A stretch of DNA of 64,000 bases from Plecoglossus altivelis (Eukaryota > Chordata > Actinopteri > Osmeriformes > Plecoglossidae): NCBI GenBank assembly GCA_036571765.1, contig BROE01000022.1:14899576-14963575 (forward strand). Direction: 5' to 3'. Each line of letters starts with the position of its first letter. Position 1 is the stretch's first letter. Position numbers and translations under genes: made by a program. Below, one piece after another: positions 23,175 through 36,010 of this stretch. Below the pieces are notes generated by a model. The model saw only the letters and a program-made list of their open reading frames with translations. It was not told where the DNA came from and searched no databases.

Positions 23175-23351
23175 CAGATTGTAGTCTTGAAAAGATGAAG
23201 AACTTCCAGTGATCGCATCCCTCGTGTTGTAAAACACTTGTCCATGATCTTCACCTTTCAAACCGTCAGCTAGCGATGGGAGTTTAAGATGAGACGGCGC
23301 GTCCTGCCCTGAAGCAAGCCAAACATTCTTCGTCAACAAGTCAGTGGCCAT
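23175..23351 (-). CDS. klf5: klf5 exon 1: N-terminus
   Basis: First coding exon, 177 bp, 59 codons, ending in phase 0 (YNL|GTAGGT). I chose the ATG at 23351-23349 (MATDLLTKN) because human KLF5 also begins MAT. The reading frame is open further upstream, but only to a TTG codon, not an ATG. The start has G at +4 but no purine at -3, so initiation context is moderate. The exon is shorter than the human one and has no recognisable domain. Its assignment rests on frame, splice sites and the join to exon 2. Confidence 0.85.
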
Positions 23352-23640
23352 AAACGCTGATGTTTGTGTCCAATTAACCAAGATCTTTCGGAAATAAAAT
23401 CAGCATATGTGCTTTCTCATTTAATCAAATGGTAAAAGCCAGGCAGCTGTCAAGCGGCATTCCCTCTGTTTTACGCTTGGGCTTGTCAAATTACGCAACT
23501 GCGTGATATCAGTGCGTCTAAACAGTGTCCAGGGCGGGGCTGAACGTGTAGAAAAATACACACGCCTCGGTTAATAGAAATAGCAGTTACAACGGGCTAA
23601 TGAGTACCTTCCTCAAGCGTAAACATTGGATCATAGGATG
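23352..23640 (-). promoter_or_regulatory. klf5: klf5 5' UTR and probable promoter region
   Basis: Sequence immediately upstream of the klf5 ATG. It contains a GC box (23532-23540) and an ATTACGCAACTGCGTGAT dyad (23489-23506) resembling a bZIP (C/EBP/CRE-like) site. No clear TATA box was found at a defined start. The transcription start is unknown. Confidence 0.45.
23532..23540 (-). promoter_or_regulatory. GC box (SP/KLF site)
   Basis: GGGCGGGGC on +, GCCCCGCCC on -, about 180 bp upstream of the klf5 start. It is a classic SP1/KLF site, so auto- or cross-regulation by KLFs is possible (inference). Confidence 0.5.
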
Positions 23641-25249
23641 GAAGGAGCAGACAAAAGAACTGTAATAATGTCAGATTAAGTTGTCAAGTGAAGGAGCCCA
23701 TTCATTCACTCCGTTTTTCACGAGCTCTTTAAATAACATACCCTCTCAAGCTGTCTCAGCAATGTTGCTTTAATTTCAATGGATATTCGATTAAACATCG
23801 GTCTTGGTCATACCAGTGTTAAGAAGGCCAGACGAGCCCTTGTAAAGAACGCGATTTGTACTGTCAATAATAGGTTACATGAATAGAGCATGTAACCATT
23901 TTTCTGATATACTTTTCATGTGTCTCATTCATACTAAGTTCCCTGGGCTGCATATATTATGTTACCAAACCTTTTGTCTGTAGTGACTGAAGTGATTAGG
24001 GACATCTCACAAGCTCTTAATTTGCGGGGTAAAATAAACACATGTATGGATATTAGTAGTACCACACGAGCCATAATTTTCCAGTCATCACCGTCCTTCT
24101 GTGTGTTTGTGCTGGTGCAGTGGAGTCCCACTCTGGCATGTTAAAAACGCCACTGCAGTGCAGCTGTCTGTCAGAGCTGCATACTTTCTGCCAGCATTCC
24201 AGGGGCAGCAGTTGAAGTCTACTAAGATACTGGCAGGGGGAGACATTGAGGGGATGTTTCGATCAAAATAGCTCAGCATTTGATTCAAAAAGGGTTTGTG
24301 GCAAAGGCCTCTAATGGTGCAGTCATGTGCTGGATTTAAACAGGTCCCTGAATCACATTTAATTCAGCTGAGATTCATGACTCCCAATACAACTATTTAA
24401 AAACATTGCTCCTTAACTTGTTCTTATTTCTGAATTGCAACTTGCACGAAAGGCTCTGTGAAAAAGCCCTCACCGTTGAAAAGGAAAATGAATCCAGCCA
24501 TTAAGACTGTGTAAGCTCAGTGGTGGCAGGAGCTTTGTGGATCATCTGTGGTTAAAACAACATAGTTGACATGTCAGGTTATGTTCCCACACTAGCTAAT
24601 TGGAAGCGTTAATGTAATGTGCTCAAGCAGGACATACAGGTATGCCTGTGTTTTGGCATGCAGACGAAAATGTGACACGAAGATAGTTGGAGCGAAACAA
24701 CACCACTCAGTCATACATTAAAGCGTGCAAACACGAGCATACACACACACTCTTTCTCCAACACACACGGCAGAGCAAACAAACACAAAAAAACGGACAC
24801 ACAATGTCCACACAACGAAAGGATCTTTGTCAAGTGTTGAAGCTAGACCTTGAATAATACTTTTCTTGAGGCCATAATCGTTTCATTTCTTTGCTTCCAG
24901 TAGGGCGCAACCCATTACGAAGCATTAGCTGTAAAATTCTGGGCCGAACACTAACAATGCCAAATTAGTCTGAGAAAACACCATTCATATGAATCAAAAG
25001 TATGATTATATAGTATAGTAGATGGCACTCATGTTTTTTGAAGTAGTCTGCATGTGTTATGTAAGCAAACCCAAACCTGAAAAATGTCATGAGTGTTTAT
25101 TTTGTGGATTTGAAAGGACTTGGAGAGCAGTATTTAAGGAAGAAGCAAAACAAATAAATGGGGATTACTTTCAACACAAAAAAAAAGACTCAAATGAACT
25201 AATGGAGTCCCCTAGTGTCAGGACTTCTTCCAAAGTGAGTACAAATGAG
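23641..25249. other. klf5-dach1 desert, first part
   Basis: No gene seen. Mixed AT-rich unique sequence, with a CA-rich patch near 24740-24800. Short open frames have no recognisable family. Confidence 0.6.
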
Positions 25250-25450
25250 CAAACATGAAATAAAAGAATTCCAACTCCGCCCTGCGAGCGCTGAGATGAA
25301 AAGTTGGAGTTGTAAAATGTGTTTTGCATGAATTGTGATGATCTCATTAAGGGGGTGACTGATTGAGAGCCAGACGGTGACCTTTCGCCATGCAATTTAA
25401 ATCCATCTCAGTCGCTCGAGCAGCAACTGTCATTCTTGGCCCTGACTTTT
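25250..25450. promoter_or_regulatory. candidate conserved non-coding element
   Basis: Repeat-free block with TTGCATGAATTGTGATGATC, CTCATTAAG and ATGCAATTTAAAT (homeobox/POU-like) near an imperfect inverted pair CCAACTCC / GGAGTTG. Style suggests a developmental enhancer. Conservation is not tested. Confidence 0.3.
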
Positions 25451-25894
25451 CTTCTAGGGTGAAAGTGAGCTGAGACGGACAGACTCGTCGGTTCATCCCC
25501 CCCCCCCCTTCCACAGCCACAGTATTAAAACCTTAGAATATGCCTAACAACTGCAGCTCCCATCAGAGAGAATGTCCGGCATGTGCTTACAGTGTTCCTG
25601 CTTCCTTTGCTCCTTCACATGTACTAATATGGACAGGCCTCGCGTCTGCACATAGGGAAATTAGCCTAGCGTTGGGTAGCCACCCTTTTAAGAGGTTTTT
25701 CTTTTTTTTAAGTGAATGGTATAGCTCAGAAATTAGGGAGTAGGGAGTATCAGCATGATATTTTTCATATTCTTTTAAATCATTTTTTGCACATTGAAAC
25801 CACTTGAAGTGTGTTTCCAACCATGAATTTAACCAAAATAGAACCAAGATAAGGTCTATATTTAGAGATTTTTTTCTTTATTTTCCAAACATAC

Positions 25895-25909
25895 CCACCA
25901 GATGGCAGT
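25895..25909 (+). promoter_or_regulatory. CTCF-like motif (full consensus match)
   Basis: CCACCAGATGGCAGT matches CCASYAGRKGGCRSY at all 15 positions. It lies about 2.5 kb upstream of klf5, inside the desert. Motif seen; occupancy inferred. Confidence 0.6.
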
Positions 25910-26379
25910 GGTAAGCTATGCTGTGGTAAAATCGTTTATTTTCTCAGATTTATATATCAACTATTTTATTATCCTTAAACGGGTAAAATGATATACGGTT
26001 TTCATCTGAGGAACTTTCCTTGTAGATGCAATCTCAAATTCAAGATAAAACCTTCCCAGAGTGAACTGTACAGCTCATTAACGCATAAGAAAATTCATTT
26101 TCAAGCGATGAATAACATACATTAACCCTGTTTTGTAATAAATTCCTCAAAATGTCTTTGTTCATTTTAAATCCATCTTCATCCTCTCTTACCAGTTCCT
26201 GCGAATTTAATACAAACATGGGTGATGTGTATCGTGTCCCCTGAGTGCTGTGTGTTGTTCTTCAACCCAGCCTGCTTGTCTCTGGTCAGTATTTATTTGA
26301 TCTGACACCATTTTATTTGCCTCTCGTAATCACTTCCATTCCACAAAGAGTTGCCCCATCCCTGTTTGTAAAACAGCAG

Positions 26380-26550
26380 ATGAGGCTAGTGCAGTTCTCA
26401 AGGGAGAAATTCAAAATGATTTGTTAATTAAATGGAATAATTTAATTACAGTAACTCAGAGAGCAGTCATCAATATAATTGTTTCTGGAACCGCTATTAT
26501 AATTGAGCTTTAAGTGAAAACAACTCAGTTTCTAATGTTGCTAATGCGCT
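26380..26550. promoter_or_regulatory. candidate conserved non-coding element
   Basis: AT-rich, repeat-free block with TTAATTAAATGG, TTTAATTACAG, ATATAATTGTTTC and TATAATTGAGC, a dense set of homeodomain (TAATTA/ATTA) and SOX-like (ATTGT) sites. Confidence 0.3.
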
Positions 26551-27092
26551 GACACACTTCTCCCACCCCTCCATTCGTTCCTCTCTCTGATCATCCACCG
26601 CGTTATCTACTTCTCAGAGTTGGTCGTTTGATAATTCAGCCGTACTGCGACGCAGAGACCAAAACATTTATTACAGGCATTTAATTGAACCGCCGTGGAG
26701 GCTAGGTTGAAGGGGGGACTGAGACGATAGACATGCTTGGCCTGAAAGACTCTCGCTGTTCGAACTTCTAATCTGATCCTTTCCCCTGCTCTTTCATAAA
26801 GAGACCTGAGTATTACCTCGACTGCAAACATACCTCAGCCATTTAAACTGTCTTGGATTTCACCACAAGGACTGGTAGAAAAGTGCCTGGTTCATTCTCT
26901 GGGGCCTAAATAAGAAAACATAATTTTACTCTAATCTGCCTGAAGAATGTCCACTGTTTGAAGCTGACAGTTTTCTGTCTTCTGTGGGAATAATTGTCTA
27001 TTGAGGAGAAACTGGAAGGCTCACTGGGGTAAGCCTGTCTGGGGCTTGCACCTTACAGGTGTGCCCTCGGACACACAACATGCCCCTTGTTC

Positions 27093-27095
<3 letters not shown>

Positions 27096-27129
<34 letters not shown>
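27096..27129. repeat. (GA)n microsatellite
   Basis: Uninterrupted AG/GA run of about 34 bp. Confidence 0.95.
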
Positions 27130-27133
<4 letters not shown>

Positions 27134-27589
27134 CTCACAGATGAAACTTTACTAGGCATTGGAATGAATAACATGATACAGGCCTCAGTTCCCCTTGTTG
27201 CAAAGGTGATCTGAACAAAGAGACTTTGGTTGGCCCGTATTTATCCTGTCAGATACAACTGAATTGGACTGGTTAGTAAGTTTATCACTTTGTTTGACAA
27301 GTCCTCTAAAGTGACCAGGGTGTAATCTGTTTGAATTGGACAACTGGATACTTATGTGGCGATAAACAAAGCAATAGAAGAGATAATTGTCTGAAGATGA
27401 TACTCTTCAGATGTTCGCTACCCAGGCACTGAAATGTAGTCTGTTAAGATCCATTAATTCTGAAGTTTAACATCTGTGAAAACCATATTTCAATCTACAT
27501 TCCGAGACATGCTGTACAGTGTAAGACAACTTGAGTCCATAACTTTTTTCATCTGTATATCATTCGTCAAATCTCTCACGGACTTCCAT

Positions 27590-27800
27590 GGGGCCTATTA
27601 ATTGAGAGCAGAAATCTGTTCCTCTCTACACATGCCGCTGAAAGCTGCCGAGCAGCTGTCCGAGCCCTGGAGAATCATATGGAAGAATGCATTATCAGCC
27701 TTGTTTGAATATTTCCTCATATTTGAAATAATCAGGCAGCCATTCAGCGCTAGCTTGGCTGGGCACAGGCGCCTGAGCACAGCTGAACGGAGAACTGCAC
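27590..27800. promoter_or_regulatory. candidate conserved non-coding element
   Basis: Balanced-composition, repeat-free block including TATTAATTGAGAGCAG, GCCGAGCAGCTGTCC (E-box), AAGAATGCATTATCAGCC and AATAATCAGGCAGCC. The short open frame over it (27602-27907) has no recognisable domain, so a regulatory reading is preferred. Confidence 0.35.
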
Positions 27801-27929
27801 AATCACAAAAGAGGACTACACTACATCTCAACAGGGAACTACGCAGGTGTTGGGAATCTGGATCGACTTATTATCGATATGTAACGTCTCCATCTTCACA
27901 TACGTAATTTTTCCTACTTTTTCTTACGT

Positions 27930-28330
27930 TTTTCAAGGTGATCTGCGACTTGCATAGTTACGTTGATTAATTTGATTTCAGATAACATTGATCATGAAAA
28001 TGATTAGAAATGCATTAGCCTCGTCAGCACACGGATGCGAGATCCGTTAGAGTGCTCTTGTAAATCAGAGCCATTTTCCATAGGTGTCTAGGTGGTTTTT
28101 ATTCTGTTATGAGAAATTTTGCAAATGGATGCATCTCTGCCGCCCAAACAGCGTCAAAGCTTTAATGCAAAGAGACGTAATTTAATCTGCTATATGGCAG
28201 TACTGATGGCAGAAGACCTTTCTGCTAAATTCATTATGCTAAACGTTGGAAACGAGATCTCATTCGATGGCCTGAGCTTTTCAACCAGAGATCATGTTTG
28301 GCTCTGTGTACTGGAGGCCTTACAACAGTC
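27930..28330. promoter_or_regulatory. candidate conserved non-coding element
   Basis: Contains ACGTTGATTAATTTGATTTC, AACATTGATCATGAAAATG, GAAATGCATTAGC and GCTTTAATGCAAAG, packed homeodomain/POU/SOX-type sites without simple repeats. Neighbouring sequence to 28350 has the same character. Confidence 0.35.
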
Positions 28331-29859
28331 CCAATGGCCATATGGTACATGAAAGCTTTCAAAAAGCATTGCCCTAAAACGCCCGGTGTATAAATTAGCC
28401 TAATGGTTTAGTTGTTTACCAACTAATACACTGCAGTACTCAGTATCTGGGATATTGGTCTAGTTCACCCAACACTGAGTAAAATGTGTCCATTGCATTG
28501 GCCAATGTTGGATGTATGTGGCAGCCTTAAGAGAGGCTGCCACGCCACCTAGTGATCTTCCTCAATTGGATACAGCACCAGAAACTGTTTTTAAAATCGC
28601 CGTTCGTTCTCTGTCCGATCATATGATGCTTTAGTATGTGGCACGCTTTCAGCCATCTGAAGTGGAACCAATCTAAAATCCTCCAGCCTATATATACGCT
28701 GCCACTCCCCCTTCCCAGAAACAGCATCCTTCTAATTAAACAGGTTCATTTATGTCTAGCATCTCTTTCTGATATAAACTGTGAATAAAAGACAGGCTGC
28801 TTATTCTACAGTGTGACAAGCTGGAATACCTAGGTCCTACGGTATAGTTGCCGGCCCTCCTCGTCCTCCTGTCTTTCGGCCTTTCTAGAGTACATTCTTC
28901 CCTATTACCTGACCTCCCAGTAGCCCCTCCTCTGTGTCCATAGCTCAGATTCCTCCACCGAGACGTCTAATCATCCGACAATGCTCCTCTCTCTTCCTCC
29001 TTACCTTCGCTCTTAATCAAGTGCTAGTTCAAGTTCACTTTAAAAGGCTCGCCTTTATCTGGGGGTTTTTTTCCTCCCTCTGTGCGTTCTTTGAACTCTG
29101 GAATTTCACATAACTAATTGAAACAAAGTCTGTTTCAAAGGGTCTGGCAGAAAGATGGATTGCTAATTGTATGTAATTCGGTGAACCTTAAGTCACAGCT
29201 GTGTTTTCGTACTGTTACAGGTAGATGCACTGCAAACACATTTACAGATATGTGTCTTGCTGTTAAATAACGTCTCAATTAAACACAGGGCATTTTACTG
29301 CTTAAAGGACTTAAAAACATATTCTACCCTTCTATTTTCTAAAAAGACACTTTGTGTTAAATTACTTCGTATTTATAAATGTATTCACCTGATACGTATT
29401 TAACAGAGAATCATGCTTATCGACATTGTCACTCGTGCTCCAAATCTGCTATTATGAAGAAAATAGGGCCCCTCTCTCACAACGTTGAGCGTTAGGTATC
29501 TGCTTAAACGAAAAGGGGGCACCTTCATGATTGAAAAGATCGGCATCCCTTGAAACACACGCTGCCAATCATTTTGGCCCTCTGACAGCTCCTGTAGCCA
29601 CATGTTCTACAGAAACTGGAGAGAAACCTAGGGGAGACTAACAGGGTTCCACCGGCAACCCTCATAACAGAGGCAGAGCAGAATCGTGTTCGGGGGGAAA
29701 ACCTTCCTTTTCACTTGTTCCCAATTGAGCAGAAGCAGCAGTGTTTTTTAATATTCCCTGTAAATAACATAAGTTGTCAAATTGTGTGTCACATTTTTTG
29801 GGGGGTGATTTTCTTGTATACGCAGATAGCAATGTTGAACTGCAAAAATAGATAATAGA

Positions 29860-29903
29860 TATATTATATATATATATATATATATAATATATATATATAT
29901 ATA
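29860..29903. repeat. (AT)n palindromic microsatellite
   Basis: AT array broken by ATTATA/ATAATA, giving near-perfect self-complementarity. Confidence 0.95.
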
Positions 29904-31046
29904 GTAAAATGGTGTAAAATGAGACAACGGTTGTGGGATTTCAGTCTAAATAGAAACATGTTTAGATAATAGTCATTATAATGTTCTGGAATAAAATAAA
30001 TAAATAGTCTTCTAAACAAACATTAAAGTCTTAGTATATTAATATCTCTGTGAAAAATAGCTCTCATGTTACTTGATCACCAGTGATTTGTACTTTCTAC
30101 CTGCTTGTACATAATTAAAGAACCCTTAAGAATCAAAGAGACTAGTGGTTTGTGAAGAGGTATTAATTATAACTTTATTTATGCAGATTCTTATGTTCAT
30201 TTACATAAAACGCAATTCCACAGATGGTTTTATAGCAGTAATGACTGGTGCAGACTGCAATATAACATCTGCTTAATCACAACAGAGACAGCCAATGGCT
30301 GCAGTAAAAAATAAAAAAAAAGTACGTTTGACTTTAATGAGAGATGTCCAAGTGCTGTGAAAAAAGGCTTTTAGAGTGGACAGGTCAAAAACAACAACAG
30401 CGGTAAGAAACTTCTTTTCCTGATGTTTATCACATAATTATTTGTATCATGTCATTTTTATCATCTGTGATATCTTGAGCATTTAACTGTTTTTTGGTCA
30501 TGTTTGGCAAAACAAGATTTTAGGAAAAAAAAAGTCAAGAATAGTCAAAGAATAGTCAAGCTTGCGTTATAAGGCTTTATAGAATAGGGCGTTTTTGTCA
30601 CTTTGAATCCGAGAAACTCCATGCTTACACACATACGCAAGTGTATTGTAAACACACACATTCGCATGCACTCGCACACACTCAGAAAGCCAGTGTGGCT
30701 GCAAGGTCACTGCAAGTATTGATAAATCACCCAGCTGTGATTCCCTCCTGACAGCTCAAACTAACATCAAGCTGGATGGGAGAGAACAAAAGACCATCAA
30801 GCGGTCCTTTTCCTGACACTTTTATTCAATCACGGCCAGATTGCTTACGACAGCACCAGCAGCTGTTTCGTCTTCATCCTTCCCCATTTGATAAAGCGTG
30901 TCAAGTCATATTTCTGTAAGTACTTCACCTCACCCCATACTGTGCACATCCTCCGCTATTCGGCATATGCACATTCCACATGAGGGGATCGTCAAATGGG
31001 TCAGGGAGTCGTAATGACACCCCTCTGAAGGTCGCACTGCATTGAA

Positions 31047-31060
31047 GGGGGGGGGGGGGG
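31047..31060. repeat. poly(G) run
   Basis: Fourteen consecutive G followed by AGGGG. Confidence 0.95.
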
Positions 31061-34000
31061 AGGGGCCAGCGACAAAGAAACAAGCTGAAGGTCAAAGATA
31101 AGAAAAGCCAGCCGTGGAGATATCTAAGATAGCCCCCCACACCAGAAAATTAAACAATGAGTGGAAAAAACGGCAGCAAAGGTTTGATTGTGTGATTGTG
31201 TTGTTTAGAATACAGGGTGGGGGGTTAGTGTTATTTTGGGAACGCCATCCCATTTTGAGGGCTCGTCATTCACCTTGCCCACCCCTCGAGGCCCCTAGCC
31301 TCAGGGGACAAGGGCCACCGGCTCGTAGGATGGAGAAATACCACAGATGTCTGTTGTTTGTTTACGATCCAACATCAACCTCTGGGAAGGGATTTCCATT
31401 TCAACTCAAGATTGTCATGTCTGCATTTAGATTCGAATTACAGACATTGTTTTTCCAAAGAAAAAGCTGATGATCACAATTACAGGTGATGGGTTTTAGT
31501 GCATCTGACAACAAAGATAGGGTTATGAATAGGTTTAAGTGGATATGGCCACTAGACACTTTGAAAAGGAAAGGTACGAAACACCAAAGTCTGTGAAAAG
31601 GAAAATCTACTATTTGTCCAATTCCTTCACATATTTCCTTGCTAGTGTTAACCTGGGAAATGGGATTGTACAGAACCTATATTTCAGGGTGCTGTCCTTT
31701 TGAAACCCAATTATTTATCTAGTTTTCTCACCAGAGGGTGGTGCTGGAAGACAGACCCTAAATCTTTTTTTAATGGCCCATATTGTCAGCTTTACGGGGG
31801 GCATATGTTTTCTGAACCCAATGGAAACATGGTGAAGGGTTGGTCATTGTTTTCAAATCTCAATGTCACTTGTGGTGAGTCAGTGTGCATTCACCTGCAC
31901 ATGGCGGTGCATGATGGATATGAGACGTTAATGGAGGAAGGCTGTTTTGGATATGGACATAGTTTTGAAGAGAGGGAGGTTCGCCACCTGGTTCCTGAAT
32001 AAACTCGTAAACTATGCAGAATAAGCTCCCATTGTTGGTGTGAAGCCCTCACCACGTCTATCCTGTAAGATGCTCTCGTAACTTAACATCAAACCACCTG
32101 GCTGCTACCAAAGGAACAGATATAGAGTTTACAGTAGGGTCATTTCTCACAAGGTTCAAGATTCCTGGATGAAGTATCTTGACACATAACGTTTCTCCAT
32201 AGAATAACTGATAAGAAATATTAGTCTTATTGGCGTCCTAACTGGATGCGTCGGCATGCAGAATATGAGTTGTTTAGTCTGTCACAGTCTACCGTAGCTA
32301 GCGTGAATTCAGCCGGTTCTGTGGAAAACGATTCAGTGCCAATGGGGTGGAATATTGAAAGATTGGAAGCTTGTATGAAGATGAGGAGGACAGCTCACTC
32401 CACTCTGCTGTTGGCCAAGCTCCCAGGAATGCAGTCAGCGAGCTCACAATCACTGCCTATTCAAGGTGGCACAGCTGCTGTGGACATATGCTACCCAGCA
32501 CAGGAGGAGTACATCAAGCAGCCCACCTTGCACAGGTTAGCAGATGAATGACACTCGCCGCTTTGACGGCCCATCCTCGGTTTTCGCTTGCTCGACAAAT
32601 CAGTTTCCCCAAAAAAACTTGTTTGCTTAACTGTGGCTGGAATGAAGACTGGAATGGTTCTTAAATACATATAAACTAACATAAAATAGGACATTTTTTA
32701 GTTAGAAAGATATGTACCGTGGAACAATCAAAGCCCTTTTCGTATCCAATATATTATCATATTCCAATGATTTCAGAAGGACAGAGATTCATACATTGTT
32801 TAGCTGAGCCAACAAAGAACATTCCGTAGTCAATTTCTAGTTTCCACCTAAGAAAAGGGAGCTTCTACAAAAGGCTGTCTTTCATCAAGGAGCTTAGACC
32901 CAATGTATAAATGTAACCCTAAATGATATGCATATTGGACTGACCTCTGCTGCCCCCTTCACAAAGCCAGAGAAGAGCCTTCTGCTTCTCATTTAGATGA
33001 TGTCAGCACTTTGCTTTTAGTAGCTTCCTAAAGTGATCAAGTTTAGTTGTTACCAATGGACAAAAAAATCCTCCTCATTTGAACATACCAATGTATGATC
33101 ACACACAGTTAGTAACAAGTGTGTGTTGTATAAAAATCTCAATATAAATTCCAGAGGATTGAATCCAGCACTGTTTCCTACTGTGCAAAGCAGGTAGTAT
33201 GGCAGCCAGTGTCGACGTATTGTGGTGTGCTGGCTAACCTTAGAGTCTGCTTATTATGCAGCAATGAGTTGATTCTTAATCATTTAAATATAGCAGATAA
33301 AATCCAACTTTGTGTTTTTTTTAAATTCATTGATTTAATGAGGTTCTGAGTATTATGTTGTAAAGTCTCCTGCTTCGAAAAGTTTTTATTTGGAATCACA
33401 TTCAAATCCTGGCAACACAACAGCAGACAACTTACTTGCTACCATGTGGATGCATTAAAAAAAATACATGGGAATCTATGATCCTGATACTCCTATGAAA
33501 AAACCCCCTGCAATTTAACTTTCTGAAGCACTCAAAGAACTAAAAGATTGTTAATAATCATGGTGAAAGGCCCAGAACTACTCTGTTGCAAAGGATCCTG
33601 GTCATTAAAGGCCATTAACAAAAACAGATGTGCTTAAATAGGACCTTTTTTAAATAAATATATTATCTGGAGACAATCAAACAAGAGGAGAAACTGTATC
33701 TTTCATATTGATCTTGTTCTGTATATAAGCACCTCCACTGCAAAAATGTGTACAACGATCTTACCAGACTCACAGGTCCCAAAAGACGGCCTGATATTTT
33801 TTGGTCGTTCCTCAGTAGTGGAGTAACATAACTCTGAGACTATTGGTACCAAACAAAGCAAAGTGGCATCCAAAACGAGGTTGATGCAACTGGATTACAT
33901 TTGTGCAATCTCTTATGTTTGACCAAATGCTTTTTCAGGACAAAGTTAAACTGAATCCCGCTGTGGAACATGACATGCCATTATACCTCTCATCGCAGTT

Positions 34001-35559
34001 CTACAACTGTAAACTGTTAGATCTGTTGAAGTGCTTCGGGCCAGCCAGCGGAGCCCTGTGAAGGCTCTTACACAACAGGGCCATTTACAGAGAGGCCCCA
34101 GAGTCTGCCTGGCGGTGATCCCTAATGACTCCATCAGCTGTGCTGATGGGAAAAATGTCTCACAGAGATCTGCACTACATTTCCTCCTTACTGGTCCTTT
34201 CATGGTGCTCTAATGGCTGCACTTACTCAGCATACAGCATGATAAGCTGTGTAACACGCGCAGAAGTAAAACAGGACAGGATAATTCACTGATCATAAGA
34301 ACATTCTTTTCTTCTCTTACAGGAGGTGGATTTGCTTGGATCCCTAGAGTTTTGGAAAAACAGTCATCGAATATGAGAGAATTTCACTACTCAAAGCATA
34401 ATATTACAGGAAATGATTGTGTGAGATGCAGTACAACACTGTAGGTATGTCCCTTTGAGAGAAGCGGTCTCAAGTCACAAGAGTATTCATTAAGGATTGC
34501 TTATGCTTTATGAAACACAGCTGATGTGGGGTTTTTTGCTTAGTTTTTTTTGTGTTGCTGTGGGCAACTATCTGGAAAAGATATAATGATCCACCAATTA
34601 CAGAAGAAATAATGAAAGCTGTTTGTTACTTTTCATTTATCTCCTCATTGTGCTGAGCATGTCAAATACTATGGGAAGAAAATCAACAATTTGCTAAATA
34701 TAATTATGGATCAATTAATATTGTTTGGGTGCAATGACAAGCAAAGCTGTTCACATAATATTCTACTGTCAAGGACAATACAGTTGACTTGTCAACGTGT
34801 TCATTAAGACCTGCATTAACACCAGCTCAATGGTGTCTTGCATTTCACAGATGACTGTGAGCCTCTTCAGATAAAACCACTTTTTTCATTAGCAGAAATG
34901 GTTTAGGCATTATTAACTCTAAATTGATTTTAGGCGCTAGTCTACATTTGTAGCTTATCATTGAGCAGCAGGCCTGTTTGGCTGTGAAAGCTTTTTGCCT
35001 TAACAAAAAAAAGAACTCTGGTTCCTGTTTCAAGCTAAAATACGGAGCACAATGACTGCTACTGAATGACACACTGATGTGGCCAAGGGACATAGAGTTC
35101 CCAGCCGGAGACATTAACACTTGCAGCTTGAGCTCACGTCAGAGACTTGATCTAAGCTGGCCATTTTGCTTTGAGGACAATTGCACACTGCAAACCGATA
35201 CCACAGAGCAACAGATGACAACATGATGCAGCAGTGTGTTGGAATGATTCTGAGTAAGCTAAGAGTTTGGGGTTTTTGTTACATAGAGGTTTCACCGTGA
35301 CCTCATTCTTGCAACCTTTTTTTTTGTTGAAACCGTAATGTACCAGTTGAACACATCTATTGCAAACAAACAAGTAGTTAAAAACAGGATGTTACGCATG
35401 TGTGGTCTGGCTATACCTACTTTTTATATGGAATGGGCAACTCCCTCGTGGCCAAATTTATCTCGGAAAAAGATGACTTAGATCAACTTTGGAAGACAAA
35501 AACCCATAAACTGATTACGAACTACGTCCAGAATGACAAGTATTATCAACAAAAATTAA

Positions 35560-36010
35560 TCAGGTGCATCTTTTCATGAACTCAATTAATAACGTGCAAC
35601 AACGGGCCCTTTTTTCACCGGGATGAAAATTAATTAGCAGAGGGAAGGTCACTCCAAGATGCTGACATCACTCATCAGGCCGCCGTGGCAGTTCTAATTA
35701 TTTGTCTTCCAGGCTTGGCTGATCAAAAATTATTGCCATACCTGAGCAACATTTAGAAAAAAGCTTTGTTTAAAGCGGTTTTAATTAGATCTGCTATTTG
35801 ATTAATGCCGTGTAAGCGTTCAGGATCGGCCTTCCTATCAGCGGTTCTGACAAGTTTGCGGGGTATTGTTGTGTGAAAGACATTTCATTGACGCTAACCG
35901 ACTGTTTAGTATCTAATTCGTTCACTTTGCTTGCAATTAAAAAGCTATTTAGCACCAGGGCACTTGTTGATAATAATCAAGATGTTGTAAACTTTGACAA
36001 AGCTCCCCAT
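35560..36010. promoter_or_regulatory. strong candidate conserved non-coding element
   Basis: About 450 bp, repeat-free, with three TAATTA sites (35631, 35695, 35782). It also has CAATTAATAACG, TTGATTAATGCC and TTGCAATTAAAAAGC, interspersed with non-AT words such as CGCCGTGGCAG and GATCGGCC. The mixture resembles deeply conserved developmental enhancers; dach1 is the natural candidate target. Confidence 0.4.

Larger units (their letters stand above)
28331..35559. other. desert, second part: no gene seen
   Basis: AT-rich non-coding DNA with an AT palindromic microsatellite (29860-29903), a G-run (31047-31060) and a CA-rich patch near 30640-30690. Open frames at 31114-31470, 31700-32002 and 32246-32551 lack recognisable domains and splice context. 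I call no gene. Confidence 0.6.

Noticed and set aside
23352..23381. Upstream extension of klf5 exon 1
   Set aside because: It begins with TTG, not ATG. The MAT start at 23351 matches the family.
28540..28554. CTCF-like word CACGCCACCTAGTGA
   Set aside because: Only about 12 of 15 positions fit the reverse consensus, so it is too weak to list.
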